DNA of 64,000 bases from Roseivivax jejudonensis (GTDB lineage Bacteria > Pseudomonadota > Alphaproteobacteria > Rhodobacterales > Rhodobacteraceae), in contig NZ_FWFK01000002.1 of the NCBI RefSeq assembly GCF_900172265.1, positions 372,001-436,000 of the forward strand, in the 5' to 3' direction. Positions 43,724 through 51,659 of the stretch are shown piece after piece (positions within the stretch are counted from its first letter, which is position 1; every line of letters starts with the position of its first letter). The notes below the pieces were generated by a model. The model saw only the letters and a list, made by a program, of their open reading frames with translations, was not told the DNA's origin and searched no databases. Made by a program: the position numbers and the translations under genes.

Positions 43724-45055
43724 ATGGACGCCGCCGCTTTCGACGCCGCCTTCTGGATCACCACCGCCGCCATTCTCGGACTGCTTGTCCTGTCGGGCTT
43801 CTTCTCGGGGTCCGAGACGGCCCTGACTGCTGCCTCGCGCGGCAAACTGCGCGCGGCCACCGACAAGGGATCCAAGGGTGCGGAACGCGCGCTGAAGATC
43901 ACCGAGGACAACGAGAGCCTGATCGGCTCGGTGCTTCTGGGCAACAACCTCGTCAATATCCTCGCAACGTCGCTGGCGACCGCGCTGTTCACCCGGCTTC
44001 TGGGCGAGTCGGGCGTTGCGCTGGCGACGCTGATCATGACGCTTCTGGTTCTGATCTTCGCCGAGGTGCTGCCGAAGACCTACGCCATCACCAATCCCGA
44101 AACGGCCGCGACGCGCGTCGCGCCGGTGATCCAGGTCGTAATCCTCGTCTTCGCGCCGGTCGTGGGCGCGGTGCGCGTCTTCGTGCGCTGGGTGCTCGGC
44201 CTGTTCGGGGTCAAGACCGACCCCGACAGCCAGATCCTTGCCGTGCGCGAGGAGATCGCCGGCGCATTGAACCTCGGCCATTCCGAGGGCGTGGTCGAAA
44301 AGGAGGACCGCGACCGGATCCTGGGCGCGCTGGACCTCGCCGACCGCACGGTCGAGGAGGTGATGCTGCACCGCTCCGGAATCGAGATGATCAACGCGGA
44401 TGCCGACCCGTCCGAGATCCTGCAGCAATGCCTCGAATCGAGCCACACGCGGCTGCCGGTCTTCAAGGACGATCCCGAGAACATCGTCGGGCTGATCCAC
44501 GCCAAGGACCTGCTGCGTGCGATGTACCGGCTGATGGAAGGGGCCGAAAGCTCGATGGAGGCGCTCAAGAGCTTCAAGATCGCGGATATCGCGATGCCGC
44601 CCTACTTCGTGCCGGACACCACGTCGCTGGACGACCAGATGCGGCAGTTCCTGCGCCGGCGCACGCACTTCGCGCTGGTGGTGGACGAATACGGCGCGCT
44701 ACAGGGCCTGATTACGCTCGAGGACATCCTCGAAGAGATTGTCGGCGAGATCACCGACGAGTTCGACCCCGACGCCGATCACACGATCACCGTGGCCGAA
44801 GACGGGCACTACTGGATCGACGGGCAGATGACGATCCGCGACTTCAACCGCGCGACGGACTACCAACTGCCCGACGACGAGGCCAACACCGTCGCGGGCC
44901 TCGTGATCCACGAGGCGCAGATGATCCCGACTGTGGGACAGGCTTTCAGCTTCCACGGCTTCCGCTTCGAAGTCGTGGCGCGCGAGAACAACCGCCTCAC
45001 TCGGCTGAAAATAAGACCTCTCGAGGCCCAGCTTCGGCCACGTTCGGAGGCGTGA
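43724..45055 (+). CDS. HlyC/CorC family protein (CNNM plus CBS domains)
   Basis: A 443-residue membrane protein. The N-terminal CNNM/DUF21 domain has four helices (about 10-150, SGFFSGSETALTAASRGKL, FAEVLPKTYAI). A CBS pair (about 210-335, MLHRSGIEMINAD and VVDEYGALQGLITLEDILEEIVGEI) and a C-terminal CorC_HlyC domain (about 350-435) follow. Family members are linked to Mg2+/Co2+ efflux, and the haemolysin name is historical. The 3' end overlaps the convergent histidine kinase gene by 59 bases. Confidence 0.9.
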   Translation: MDAAAFDAAFWITTAAILGLLVLSGFFSGSETALTAASRGKLRAATDKGSKGAERALKITEDNESLIGSVLLGNNLVNILATSLATALFTRLLGESGVALATLIMTLLVLIFAEVLPKTYAITNPETAATRVAPVIQVVILVFAPVVGAVRVFVRWVLGLFGVKTDPDSQILAVREEIAGALNLGHSEGVVEKEDRDRILGALDLADRTVEEVMLHRSGIEMINADADPSEILQQCLESSHTRLPVFKDDPENIVGLIHAKDLLRAMYRLMEGAESSMEALKSFKIADIAMPPYFVPDTTSLDDQMRQFLRRRTHFALVVDEYGALQGLITLEDILEEIVGEITDEFDPDADHTITVAEDGHYWIDGQMTIRDFNRATDYQLPDDEANTVAGLVIHEAQMIPTVGQAFSFHGFRFEVVARENNRLTRLKIRPLEAQLRPRSEA

Positions 45056-46142
45056 CGAGCTCGAGCCGGTAACCATCGGCGCCCGCCACGAGCGACAACT
45101 CGCCACCGATCTGTTCCGCCGCGCTTTCCATCAGGCGCATGCCGATGGAGGTGATCTCGCTGTCGGCGGTCGGCAGATGGGTCGCCTGGTCGCCGATACC
45201 GTCGTCGGCACAGATGAGGCGGATCGCCTCGTCCTCTTCCTGAGTGAGCGTGATCTCGACCGTGCCGCGGCGGTTGTCCGGGAACGCGTGCTTGGTCGCG
45301 TTTGCTGCGAACTCGCTCACGATCATCGCCAGTGTGGCAGCCTTGCGCGAGTCGACGCGCGCCGGCGCGATCGACGCGCGGATGGACACGTTCTTGGACA
45401 TCGGTCCGCGCAGCAGGTCGCAGACCCGCCCGAGATACGTGTCGAGCCGGATCATGTCGAATTCGGAGGTCCGGTAAAGCTCGTTGTGGAGTTGAGCGAT
45501 GGCGGTCACGCGGCGCGAGATCGCGTTCAACGCTTCCTTGGTCTCTTCGTTGCGCGCCCGTGCGGTGTAGAGCCGGATGAACGACGCGACCGTCTGCAGA
45601 GAATTCTTCACCCGGTGGTCGATCTCGTTGCGCAAAATCGCCTCGTTGCGCAGCGCGCGCCGCAGATCGAGCTGGCGCATGACCTGCCGCGCCATCGTCT
45701 CGAGCGCGCTGCGCTGCGCGTCGGTAAGGATGCGCGGCTTGACGTCCAGAACGCAAAGCGAGCCCAGCGCATAGCCCGACCGCGAAATCAGCGGGGCCCC
45801 GGCGTAGAAGCGGACCGGCTCGGCCCCGGTCTTGCAGATCGGGTTGTCCGCCGTGCGCGGATCCGCCAGCGTGTCGGGAATCTCGAGCACCTCTTCCTGC
45901 AGGATCGTGTGCGAGCAGATCGACATGTCGAGCGGCGTCTCCGGCATCGCGAAGCCGGCACGCGCCTTGAACCACTGGCGGTCGCTGTCCACGAGGCTGA
46001 TCAGCGCGACGGGCACGTCGCAGAACTGCTTCACAAGCTCTGCAACCTCGTCGAAGCTGTCCTCCGGCGCGGTGTCGAGAATGCCGTAGCTTTCGAGTTC
46101 TTCCAGACGCTCGGCCTGGTCGTCCGGGGTCGGTGCGCGCAT
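44997..46142 (-). CDS. cytosolic sensor histidine kinase, GAF plus HisKA_2 type
   Basis: A 381-residue kinase with no membrane helix. The GAF domain (about 20-160) shows VPVALISLVDSDRQWFKAR, SICSHTIL and FYAGAPLISRSGYALGSLCVLD. The HisKA_2-type dimerisation region carries phospho-His176 in EIDHRVKNSLQTVASF. The ATPase domain has VSEFAANATKHAF and ADDGIG. In alphaproteobacteria such kinases often feed general-stress or light responses, but no response regulator is adjacent. Its coding end overlaps the convergent corC-like gene by 59 bases. Confidence 0.88.
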   Translation of the reverse strand: MRAPTPDDQAERLEELESYGILDTAPEDSFDEVAELVKQFCDVPVALISLVDSDRQWFKARAGFAMPETPLDMSICSHTILQEEVLEIPDTLADPRTADNPICKTGAEPVRFYAGAPLISRSGYALGSLCVLDVKPRILTDAQRSALETMARQVMRQLDLRRALRNEAILRNEIDHRVKNSLQTVASFIRLYTARARNEETKEALNAISRRVTAIAQLHNELYRTSEFDMIRLDTYLGRVCDLLRGPMSKNVSIRASIAPARVDSRKAATLAMIVSEFAANATKHAFPDNRRGTVEITLTQEEDEAIRLICADDGIGDQATHLPTADSEITSIGMRLMESAAEQIGGELSLVAGADGYRLELVTPPNVAEAGPREVLFSAE

Positions 46143-46349
46143 GATCGGGGGTTCTGTCTTCGTCGGAGAGAGTGTGTCGTGTAAGGCGGGGCGCCTTTCT
46201 GGCGCTGCATCTCGCAGATGCTCGGAACTGATTGGTTGCACTCGAAGTGTCAACCTAGAACACCATAGCGCGCTGTCAGGGGGAGATGGAAGAGATTGCA
46301 GAAGCGCCTTCACATGCGCGCCGAACAAAAAACGAGATGAGACGCTCAA

Positions 46350-46949
46350 GTGACCGCTATTTCGGTTCTTTTGCTGGCGGCCGGACGCGCGCGCCGGATG
46401 CGCGGCGCCGACAAGCTGCTCGAACTCGTCGACGGCGTGCCGCTGATCCGACGGCAGGCCCGGGTCGCCCTGGCGGTCACGGACGACGTCGCGGTGACAG
46501 TGCCGGTGCCCGGCGATGGGCGCACCGAGGCGCTGTCGGGTCTGCCGGTGCGCGAGGTTCCGGTGCCCGACGCAGACGACGGCATGGCGGCGTCGATCCG
46601 GGCGGGCGTCGCGGCACGTCGGCCGGGAACGCAGGCGCTGATGATCGTTCCGGGCGACATGCCCGAACTGACGGCGGATGACCTCGGCGCGATCGTACAG
46701 GCCTTCGACCCGGCGCGTCCCGACATCCTGCGCGGCGCGGCCGCCGACGGGCGGCCCGGCCATCCCGTGCTGTTTCCCGCAGATTGCTTCGCAGAGCTCG
46801 CGGCGCTCGACGGAGATACCGGGGCGCGGCCGGTTCTGGACGCGAATGCCGCGCGGGTTCGTCTTGTTTCCCTGCCGGAGATGCACGCGATCACGGATCT
46901 GGACACGCCCGAGGAATGGTCCGACTGGCGCGCGCGAACCGGCCATTGA
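46350..46949 (+). CDS. MobA/MocA-like nucleotidyltransferase
   Basis: A 199-residue NTP transferase. The nucleotide loop LLLAAGRARRMRGADKLL lies at about residues 7-24. VPGDMPELTADDLGAI holds the metal-binding Asp, and GRPGHPVLFP and ITDLDTPEEW close the fold. This matches MocA/CoxC-type molybdenum cofactor cytidylyl- or guanylyltransferases. No molybdoenzyme gene is adjacent, so the specific nucleotide is not assigned. The start is GTG 46350, preceded by GAGACG. It is divergent from the histidine kinase across 207 bp. Confidence 0.82.
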   Translation: MTAISVLLLAAGRARRMRGADKLLELVDGVPLIRRQARVALAVTDDVAVTVPVPGDGRTEALSGLPVREVPVPDADDGMAASIRAGVAARRPGTQALMIVPGDMPELTADDLGAIVQAFDPARPDILRGAAADGRPGHPVLFPADCFAELAALDGDTGARPVLDANAARVRLVSLPEMHAITDLDTPEEWSDWRARTGH

Positions 46950-46976
46950 GGCCTCTCGTGTGTCCGAAACGGGAAA

Positions 46977-46999
46977 CAGGGGCGGCTGAGCCGCCCCTG
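46977..46999. terminator. perfect GC hairpin between convergent genes
   Basis: CAGGGGCGGC (46977-46986) pairs with GCCGCCCCTG (46990-46999) around TGA. In the minus direction it is followed by TTTCCCGTTT, a weak U-tract, and lies downstream of the Hint gene. In the plus direction there is no U-tract. It is likely a terminator for the minus-strand gene and a barrier for the plus-strand one. Confidence 0.6.
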
Positions 47000-47050
47000 C
47001 CCCGGGTGCGCCGAACCGGTTTCCCGATCCGGCATGCTGCATAACTGTTG

Positions 47051-48790
47051 TTACTTCGTCAGGAGCTCCGCCTCGTGCCGCTTGAGTGACCGGCGGGCCG
47101 ATGCATAGGCGCGGATCCCGCGATCCTCCTCGAGCTCCGGGAAGAGCTCCAAAATCTCTTGGCGCTGCGCGTTGCCGATACCCTTCAGGCTGTAGTCGCC
47201 CGGCTGGAAGCTCTCGGTCCAGGTCCCGTTCGACAGCACGACCTCGTGGGCGTCGAACATGAAATGGATGTACGACACGCCGAGCGACGTCACCTCGTCC
47301 ACGCCCTCGATCCCGGTCAGGTGCTTGGCCGCCGCCAGAACCTCACGCTCTTCGAAATAGAGGGCGGTCTTGTCGTTCGATACCAGCATCCGGTGGTTCG
47401 GCGACACGAGCATGTCGTGGGTCGGCAGGCCGGTCCCAAGCGCGCCCTTCTGGATCAGGATCGGCTTCAGATGCGGTTTTCGCGCGAGCTCGAACGGAAC
47501 CAGGTCCTTGCGGCCGAGCCAGCGGATTTCCTGGATCCCGTTGTCGCGGGTGATGATCCTGTCGCCCTCGCGCAGATCCTCAACCAGGCGTTCGCCCTGC
47601 GGCGTCGCGATCAGTGTGCCGGGCGTGAAGCAGGGAATGACCTCCTCGATGTTGAAGAAATCCATCCGGCCCGTAACGGACCCGTCGCCATCGAGGAACT
47701 CCACCGTCCCGTCGATGCCGTTGGGCTCGCGGTCCGGGCCGTCATCGTCGGGCCGAACGTCGGTCAGGCGGAAATTGCCCGCGCCCACGCCGGTAAGGTC
47801 GAGCACGTCGCGATCCTCACCCTCGGCCCCACCGAACACGGTGTCCCCGCTGCCCTGATCGGCCGAGCCGACGACGATCCTGTCTGCATCGGCGCCGCCG
47901 CGGATCACGTCGGCCCCATCGCCGCCATCGAGCGTGTCGGCCCCCTGTCCGCCGATGAGCGAGTCCGCGCCGCCGTCCCCCGACACGAGGTCGTCACCGT
48001 CACCGCCCTCGACGGTGTCCGAACCGCGGCCGGCATTGACGGTGTCGTCGCCATCGCCGGCAAGCACGCGATCGTCGTTCGGCGCGTCGCCGTCGAGCAG
48101 AGCGTCCTCGTTGTCGATCCGGTCGGGCGGCGTATCGGGGTCGCCAAGATAGTCGATGTCAATCAGGTCGTCTTCCGGCGTGCCTTCGACGATACCATCG
48201 CGCGCGGGCTCCACCGTCACAGTGACGGTCGCCGTGTCGCGGCCGCCCTGCCCGTCGTCGGCGACATAGCTGAACGTGTCGTTCCCGACGAACCCGGGCT
48301 CGGGCGAGTAGAGGATCGGCCCGAGCGGATCCTCCTGCGTGACGGTGCCGTGATCGGGTTGCGTGAAGTCGAGAACGCCAAGGATGTCGCCGTCGCCATC
48401 CGTGTCATTGGCAAGGATATCGGCCGAGACTGCGACGCCGGCGACCGTCTGGATCGTGTCGTCGACGGCGTGGGGCGGCACGTTGCCATCCCCGTCATTC
48501 GACACGGTGACTGTCACCGTCGCGGTGTCTTGCCCGCCTTCGCCGTCGTCGACCTCGTAGGTGAATTGATCGACGCCTTTGAACCCCGGAACCGGCGTGT
48601 ACGTGATCGTGCCGTCACCGTTGAGCGTGACCGAGCCGTTGGACGGCGTGCCGACCGCGCTCACGCCGAGAGGGTGGCCCTCGGGGTCGCTGTCGTTGGC
48701 GAGGACGGAGATCGTGACCGGCGTTCCCGTCGCGGTGTTCGCGGCATCGTCCTGCGCGTTCGGGTCGAGATTCCCGGGTTTTCCGACCAT
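47051..48790 (-). CDS. secreted cadherin-like/RTX protein with C-terminal Hint domain
   Basis: A 579-residue acidic protein without an N-terminal signal peptide. Two cadherin/VCBS-like repeats of about 95 residues come first (each with ILAND or VLANDSD near the start and DTATVTVTV at the end). Glycine-aspartate calcium-binding RTX repeats (about 235-320, SDTVEGGDGDDLVSGDGGAD) follow. A Hint (hedgehog/intein) domain starts at Cys387 (CFTPGTLIATPQGERLVEDL) and includes THDMLVSPNHRMLV. RTX repeats suggest calcium-dependent folding after type I secretion. The Hint domain may self-cleave or form thioesters. No type I secretion genes adjoin it. Confidence 0.88.
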   Translation of the reverse strand: MVGKPGNLDPNAQDDAANTATGTPVTISVLANDSDPEGHPLGVSAVGTPSNGSVTLNGDGTITYTPVPGFKGVDQFTYEVDDGEGGQDTATVTVTVSNDGDGNVPPHAVDDTIQTVAGVAVSADILANDTDGDGDILGVLDFTQPDHGTVTQEDPLGPILYSPEPGFVGNDTFSYVADDGQGGRDTATVTVTVEPARDGIVEGTPEDDLIDIDYLGDPDTPPDRIDNEDALLDGDAPNDDRVLAGDGDDTVNAGRGSDTVEGGDGDDLVSGDGGADSLIGGQGADTLDGGDGADVIRGGADADRIVVGSADQGSGDTVFGGAEGEDRDVLDLTGVGAGNFRLTDVRPDDDGPDREPNGIDGTVEFLDGDGSVTGRMDFFNIEEVIPCFTPGTLIATPQGERLVEDLREGDRIITRDNGIQEIRWLGRKDLVPFELARKPHLKPILIQKGALGTGLPTHDMLVSPNHRMLVSNDKTALYFEEREVLAAAKHLTGIEGVDEVTSLGVSYIHFMFDAHEVVLSNGTWTESFQPGDYSLKGIGNAQRQEILELFPELEEDRGIRAYASARRSLKRHEAELLTK

Positions 48791-49534
48791 GTCTTTGCCC
48801 TTTCCGGTTTGGGCCGGGAGGCCTCTGCCCACCCCCACCCATCGGCAGCCCGTGGCGAAGCACGGCGCTCGGTTGCACTCGTCTCCCACGCGGCGGAAGG
48901 ACGGTCGCGCCCGTCAGGGCATCCGGACGACAGGCACAGCCCCGTCGTCGGCGAAAGCCGGGCCTTTGCCCGGTCACCGGACCGTCGCGTCCCGCAAGAG
49001 GGATCTGTTTTTCGGTGCGGCCGCCCCCGTGGCCGGCAGTCATCGCCCCCCAGTTGGGCGTAGTTCTGTGATAGCGCCGGGCCCGACCGGCACAAAGATA
49101 AAAATGGCGCAAACGCGGCGGATTCACCCGGATCATGGCGAAGTTCGGGCCCCCATTCGCTCTCTAGACAGCCCCGAGCCGGATTTATTGTTTCCCAATG
49201 GATGACGGCTGAAGAGAATAAAGCAATAAATATGGAAAAAACTCTAATGAGCTATCCGGATTGTCGCCTCGCGCGAAACGATTCCGGGGCGCCGCATCTC
49301 CGCCGCAATTTGATCCAGGCCGCACCGGCCGCGGGGTCGCGCTGTGTCACGTGCCGAACCAATCCGGCCGCACAACCCGAATTTGCATCGCTTTGGTCTG
49401 CAAAATCGGCGCGTTCCGCGATTCGCAGCGTGTGGTGGCCAGATTTATGCCGAATTCCCGATTGCGGCGGTCGCGAGACGACCGGAACGGCCCGGCCGCG
49501 ATGGGTCGCGACGCCGACGTCTCGGTCCTTGGCG
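48791..49534. other. 744-bp region without a supported gene
   Basis: It lies between the 3' end of the chemotaxis operon and the 5' end of the Hint gene, both on the minus strand, so it should contain the Hint promoter. The stretch 49182-49258 is strikingly AT-rich for this genome (ATTTATTGTTTCC, AATAAAGCAATAAATATGG, AAAAAACTCTAATGAG). A plus-strand reading frame from 49202 runs on into the antisense of the next gene and is not credible. No terminator for the chemotaxis operon is obvious. Confidence 0.55.
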
Positions 49535-49903
49535 TCAGAAAAGATCGACTTCGCCAACCGATGGTGCCGGGACTGCCGTGCGCTCGCCTCTCAGCGCCTG
49601 CACGAGATCGCGCAGCCGGACCTGCGACAGCGCGCGGTCGAGGTCGAGGTCGGGCGGCGCGTCGATCTCGCGCGCGAGGCCGTCGAACAGCATTCCGAGT
49701 TCGCTCAGCGTCTGCAGCAGCCGATCGAGGTTCTGCAGTGCCGCGGAGACTGGCGGAATGGCCTCCTCCCGTTCCTGCAACGCACCGCTGATCCACCCTT
49801 CGAGCCGCAAGCCGTCCTGCTCGAGCTGGCGCATTTCGCCGGCCAGCCGCGAGAACAGTACGTCGAGAGGGACGCCGGACGACGTGTTGTCTCGCTCGGT
49901 CAC
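49535..49903 (-). CDS. candidate CheT/CheZ-like CheY phosphatase
   Basis: A 122-residue, mostly helical protein and last gene of the chemotaxis operon. The predicted hairpin (about 15-105) carries D60-R-L-L-Q64, a DxxxQ motif of the kind used by CheZ and CheX phosphatases and reported for rhizobial CheT. The C-terminus ends VGEVDLF, nearly the same as the end of CheD in this operon (VGDVDLF). It resembles in character the CheY-binding C-terminal peptide of E. coli CheZ. It begins with GTG overlapping the cheY stop as GTGA. Function is inferred from motif and position. Confidence 0.55.
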   Translation of the reverse strand: MTERDNTSSGVPLDVLFSRLAGEMRQLEQDGLRLEGWISGALQEREEAIPPVSAALQNLDRLLQTLSELGMLFDGLAREIDAPPDLDLDRALSQVRLRDLVQALRGERTAVPAPSVGEVDLF

Positions 49904-50286
49904 AAGGGCCCCACGACCGCCTGCAGACAGGTCTTCATCTGCGGGGTGTCGAATGGCTTGGTGATGAAGTTGTTGAGGCCGAGCTTCTTGCCGGTGCTCA
50001 AAATCTCCTTGTCCAGCTTGCCGCTGACAAGGATGAAGCCGATCCGGCTCGTCTGCTTGTTCTCGCGCAGTGCCTTGAGAAGCTGAAGCCCGTTGAGGCC
50101 CGGCATGTTGTAGTCCGAAATCACGAGGTGGACGGGCCTTGCCGCAATCTTCTGCAAAGCGGTCTGTCCGTCTTTGCAGAAATCGATCTGGCGGATGCCG
50201 ATCTGTTCCAGCGCCATTAATATGAGTGAACGACTGGTGCTCATGTCGTCCACGACCATGACCGACAATGATTGCTTGAGTGACAT
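49900..50286 (-). CDS. CheY-like response regulator (second copy)
   Basis: A 128-residue single-domain receiver. Acidic pocket Asp14-Asp15, phospho-acceptor Asp58 (LVISDYNMPGLNG), Ser in FILVSGK in place of the switch Thr, and Lys in FITKPFD are present. It lies one base after cheR and overlaps the DxxxQ protein gene. In alphaproteobacteria with two CheYs, one usually binds the flagellar motor and the other drains phosphate. Sequence alone does not tell which this is, but pairing with the putative phosphatase gene suggests this copy is its partner. Confidence 0.88.
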   Translation of the reverse strand: MSLKQSLSVMVVDDMSTSRSLILMALEQIGIRQIDFCKDGQTALQKIAARPVHLVISDYNMPGLNGLQLLKALRENKQTSRIGFILVSGKLDKEILSTGKKLGLNNFITKPFDTPQMKTCLQAVVGPL

Positions 50287-50287
50287 G

Positions 50288-51184
50288 TCATTGCATCCTG
50301 CGTGCAGAGGAAAGCCTGGGATCGGTGGAGCGGCAGAACGTCGTCCGACCGCACAGGTCCAGCCGATCGCGAAACTCCGGGCCGAGCCGCTCGGAATGGC
50401 CGATGAATAGGGTGCCTTCGGGCCCGAGGACGGCTTCGAGCCCGGCCCAGACATGGGCCTGCGTGTCGTCGGCCATGTAGATCGCCACGTTGCGGCAGAA
50501 GATGGCGTCGAACGGGCCGCTCAGCGGCCACGGCTCCATAAAGTTCAGATAGCGGAACGTGACCAAATTGCGGACCGCCGCGGTGACGACGACGTGGTCC
50601 GGCTCGGGATCCGGTTCGAACATCACGGCGCGCAGCGCGTCCGGCACGGCTGTCGGCCCGGGATCGCGATAGCGCCCTTCTTGCGCGGTGGCCAGCGCCT
50701 CGACGCTGATATCCGTGCCAAGTACGCGCACGTCGTGCCGGGCTGCCTCTGGAAAGGCACCGAGCACGGTCGCGGCGATCGAATACGCCTCTTCGCCTGT
50801 CGAACAGCCCGCCGACCACAGGCGGACGCGCCCGCCGGACCTTGCCTGCGCCGAGAGGCGCGGCATCACCTCCGTCGCCAGGTAGTCGAAGTGCTCACCC
50901 TCGCGAAAGAACCGCGTCGTATGCGTGCAGAGCGCGATGACCATGCGGTAGCGCTCGGCCTCCTGCCCCGGCGCGCGGATCCGGTCGAGATAGTCGCGGA
51001 ACCGGACAAGACCGAGACCACGCACATGCCGGTTCAGCCGCGAGTAAACGAGTTGCCGGTTTTCGGGGCCGAGGCTGATGCCGGCATCGACGCGCAGCAG
51101 CTCAGCCACCGCATCGAAGTCGGCATCGGTGAACTCGACGCCCGCGCTCGCCGTCACGGGGACCGGATCGGAGACGTCGGCCAT
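50288..51184 (-). CDS. cheR: chemotaxis protein methyltransferase CheR
   Basis: CheR methylates glutamates of chemoreceptors with S-adenosylmethionine. The 298-residue protein has the N-terminal CheR_N helical domain (about 18-75). Thereafter come THTTRFFREGEHFDYL, the SAM-binding WSAGCSTGEEAYSIA, LGTDISVEAL, and FDAIFCRNVAIYM. The ATG overlaps the cheW stop as TGATG. The partner methylesterase gene cheB is not in this operon, so adaptation by demethylation must rely on a gene elsewhere or on CheD. Confidence 0.93.
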   Translation of the reverse strand: MADVSDPVPVTASAGVEFTDADFDAVAELLRVDAGISLGPENRQLVYSRLNRHVRGLGLVRFRDYLDRIRAPGQEAERYRMVIALCTHTTRFFREGEHFDYLATEVMPRLSAQARSGGRVRLWSAGCSTGEEAYSIAATVLGAFPEAARHDVRVLGTDISVEALATAQEGRYRDPGPTAVPDALRAVMFEPDPEPDHVVVTAAVRNLVTFRYLNFMEPWPLSGPFDAIFCRNVAIYMADDTQAHVWAGLEAVLGPEGTLFIGHSERLGPEFRDRLDLCGRTTFCRSTDPRLSSARRMQ

Positions 51185-51657
51185 CAGGCTTCCTCGGGAA
51201 GCCGAATGCGCGGAAGGACCGTCGCAATGTCGAGGATACGCAGCATGCGGTCGTCGCTGGCAATCACGCCCTCGATGAACCCGGCCGTGGCATCCGAGCC
51301 CATGCGCGGCGGCGGCTTGATCTCCGACGGGGCGATGCCGAGGATGTCGGACACGGCGCTCACGAGAAACCCCACCGTCTGGTCCCCGAGCACGGCGATT
51401 ATGATCACGTGTCGCGGGGTCGGCTCGAGCGGGATCAGACCGAGTCGCGACGCGAGATCCACGATCGGAACCACCGCGCCACGCAGGTTGATCACGCCGA
51501 GAATATACGACGGCGCGTGCGGCAGCATGGTCACGTTCGTCCAGCCGCGGATCTCGCGCACAAGCATGATATCCATGCAGAAATCCTGCTCGCCGATGGC
51601 GAAGGACACCAGTTCGCGGGTTCCGGTGGCGCTCTGGTCGTCTCGGGGCTCGGCCAT
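51184..51657 (-). CDS. cheW: chemotaxis coupling protein CheW
   Basis: CheW links chemoreceptors to CheA. The 157-residue protein is a single CheW domain (about 14-150): [22 protein letters not shown], then [24 protein letters not shown] with the conserved NLRG, and [12 protein letters not shown]. It lies two bases after the stop of cheA and overlaps cheR by one base. Only one stand-alone CheW is present in the cluster. Confidence 0.95.
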   Translation of the reverse strand: MAEPRDDQSATGTRELVSFAIGEQDFCMDIMLVREIRGWTNVTMLPHAPSYILGVINLRGAVVPIVDLASRLGLIPLEPTPRHVIIIAVLGDQTVGFLVSAVSDILGIAPSEIKPPPRMGSDATAGFIEGVIASDDRMLRILDIATVLPRIRLPEEA

Positions 51658-51659
51658 GC

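Noticed and set aside
46228-46260. GGAAC upstream of the histidine kinase as an EcfG general-stress promoter
   Set aside because: The required CGTT at 16-17 bases is absent on that strand.
49202-50086. A plus-strand ORF starting in the AT-rich island
   Set aside because: Most of it is antisense to the clearly supported operon-terminal chemotaxis genes, and its composition is that of a shadow frame.
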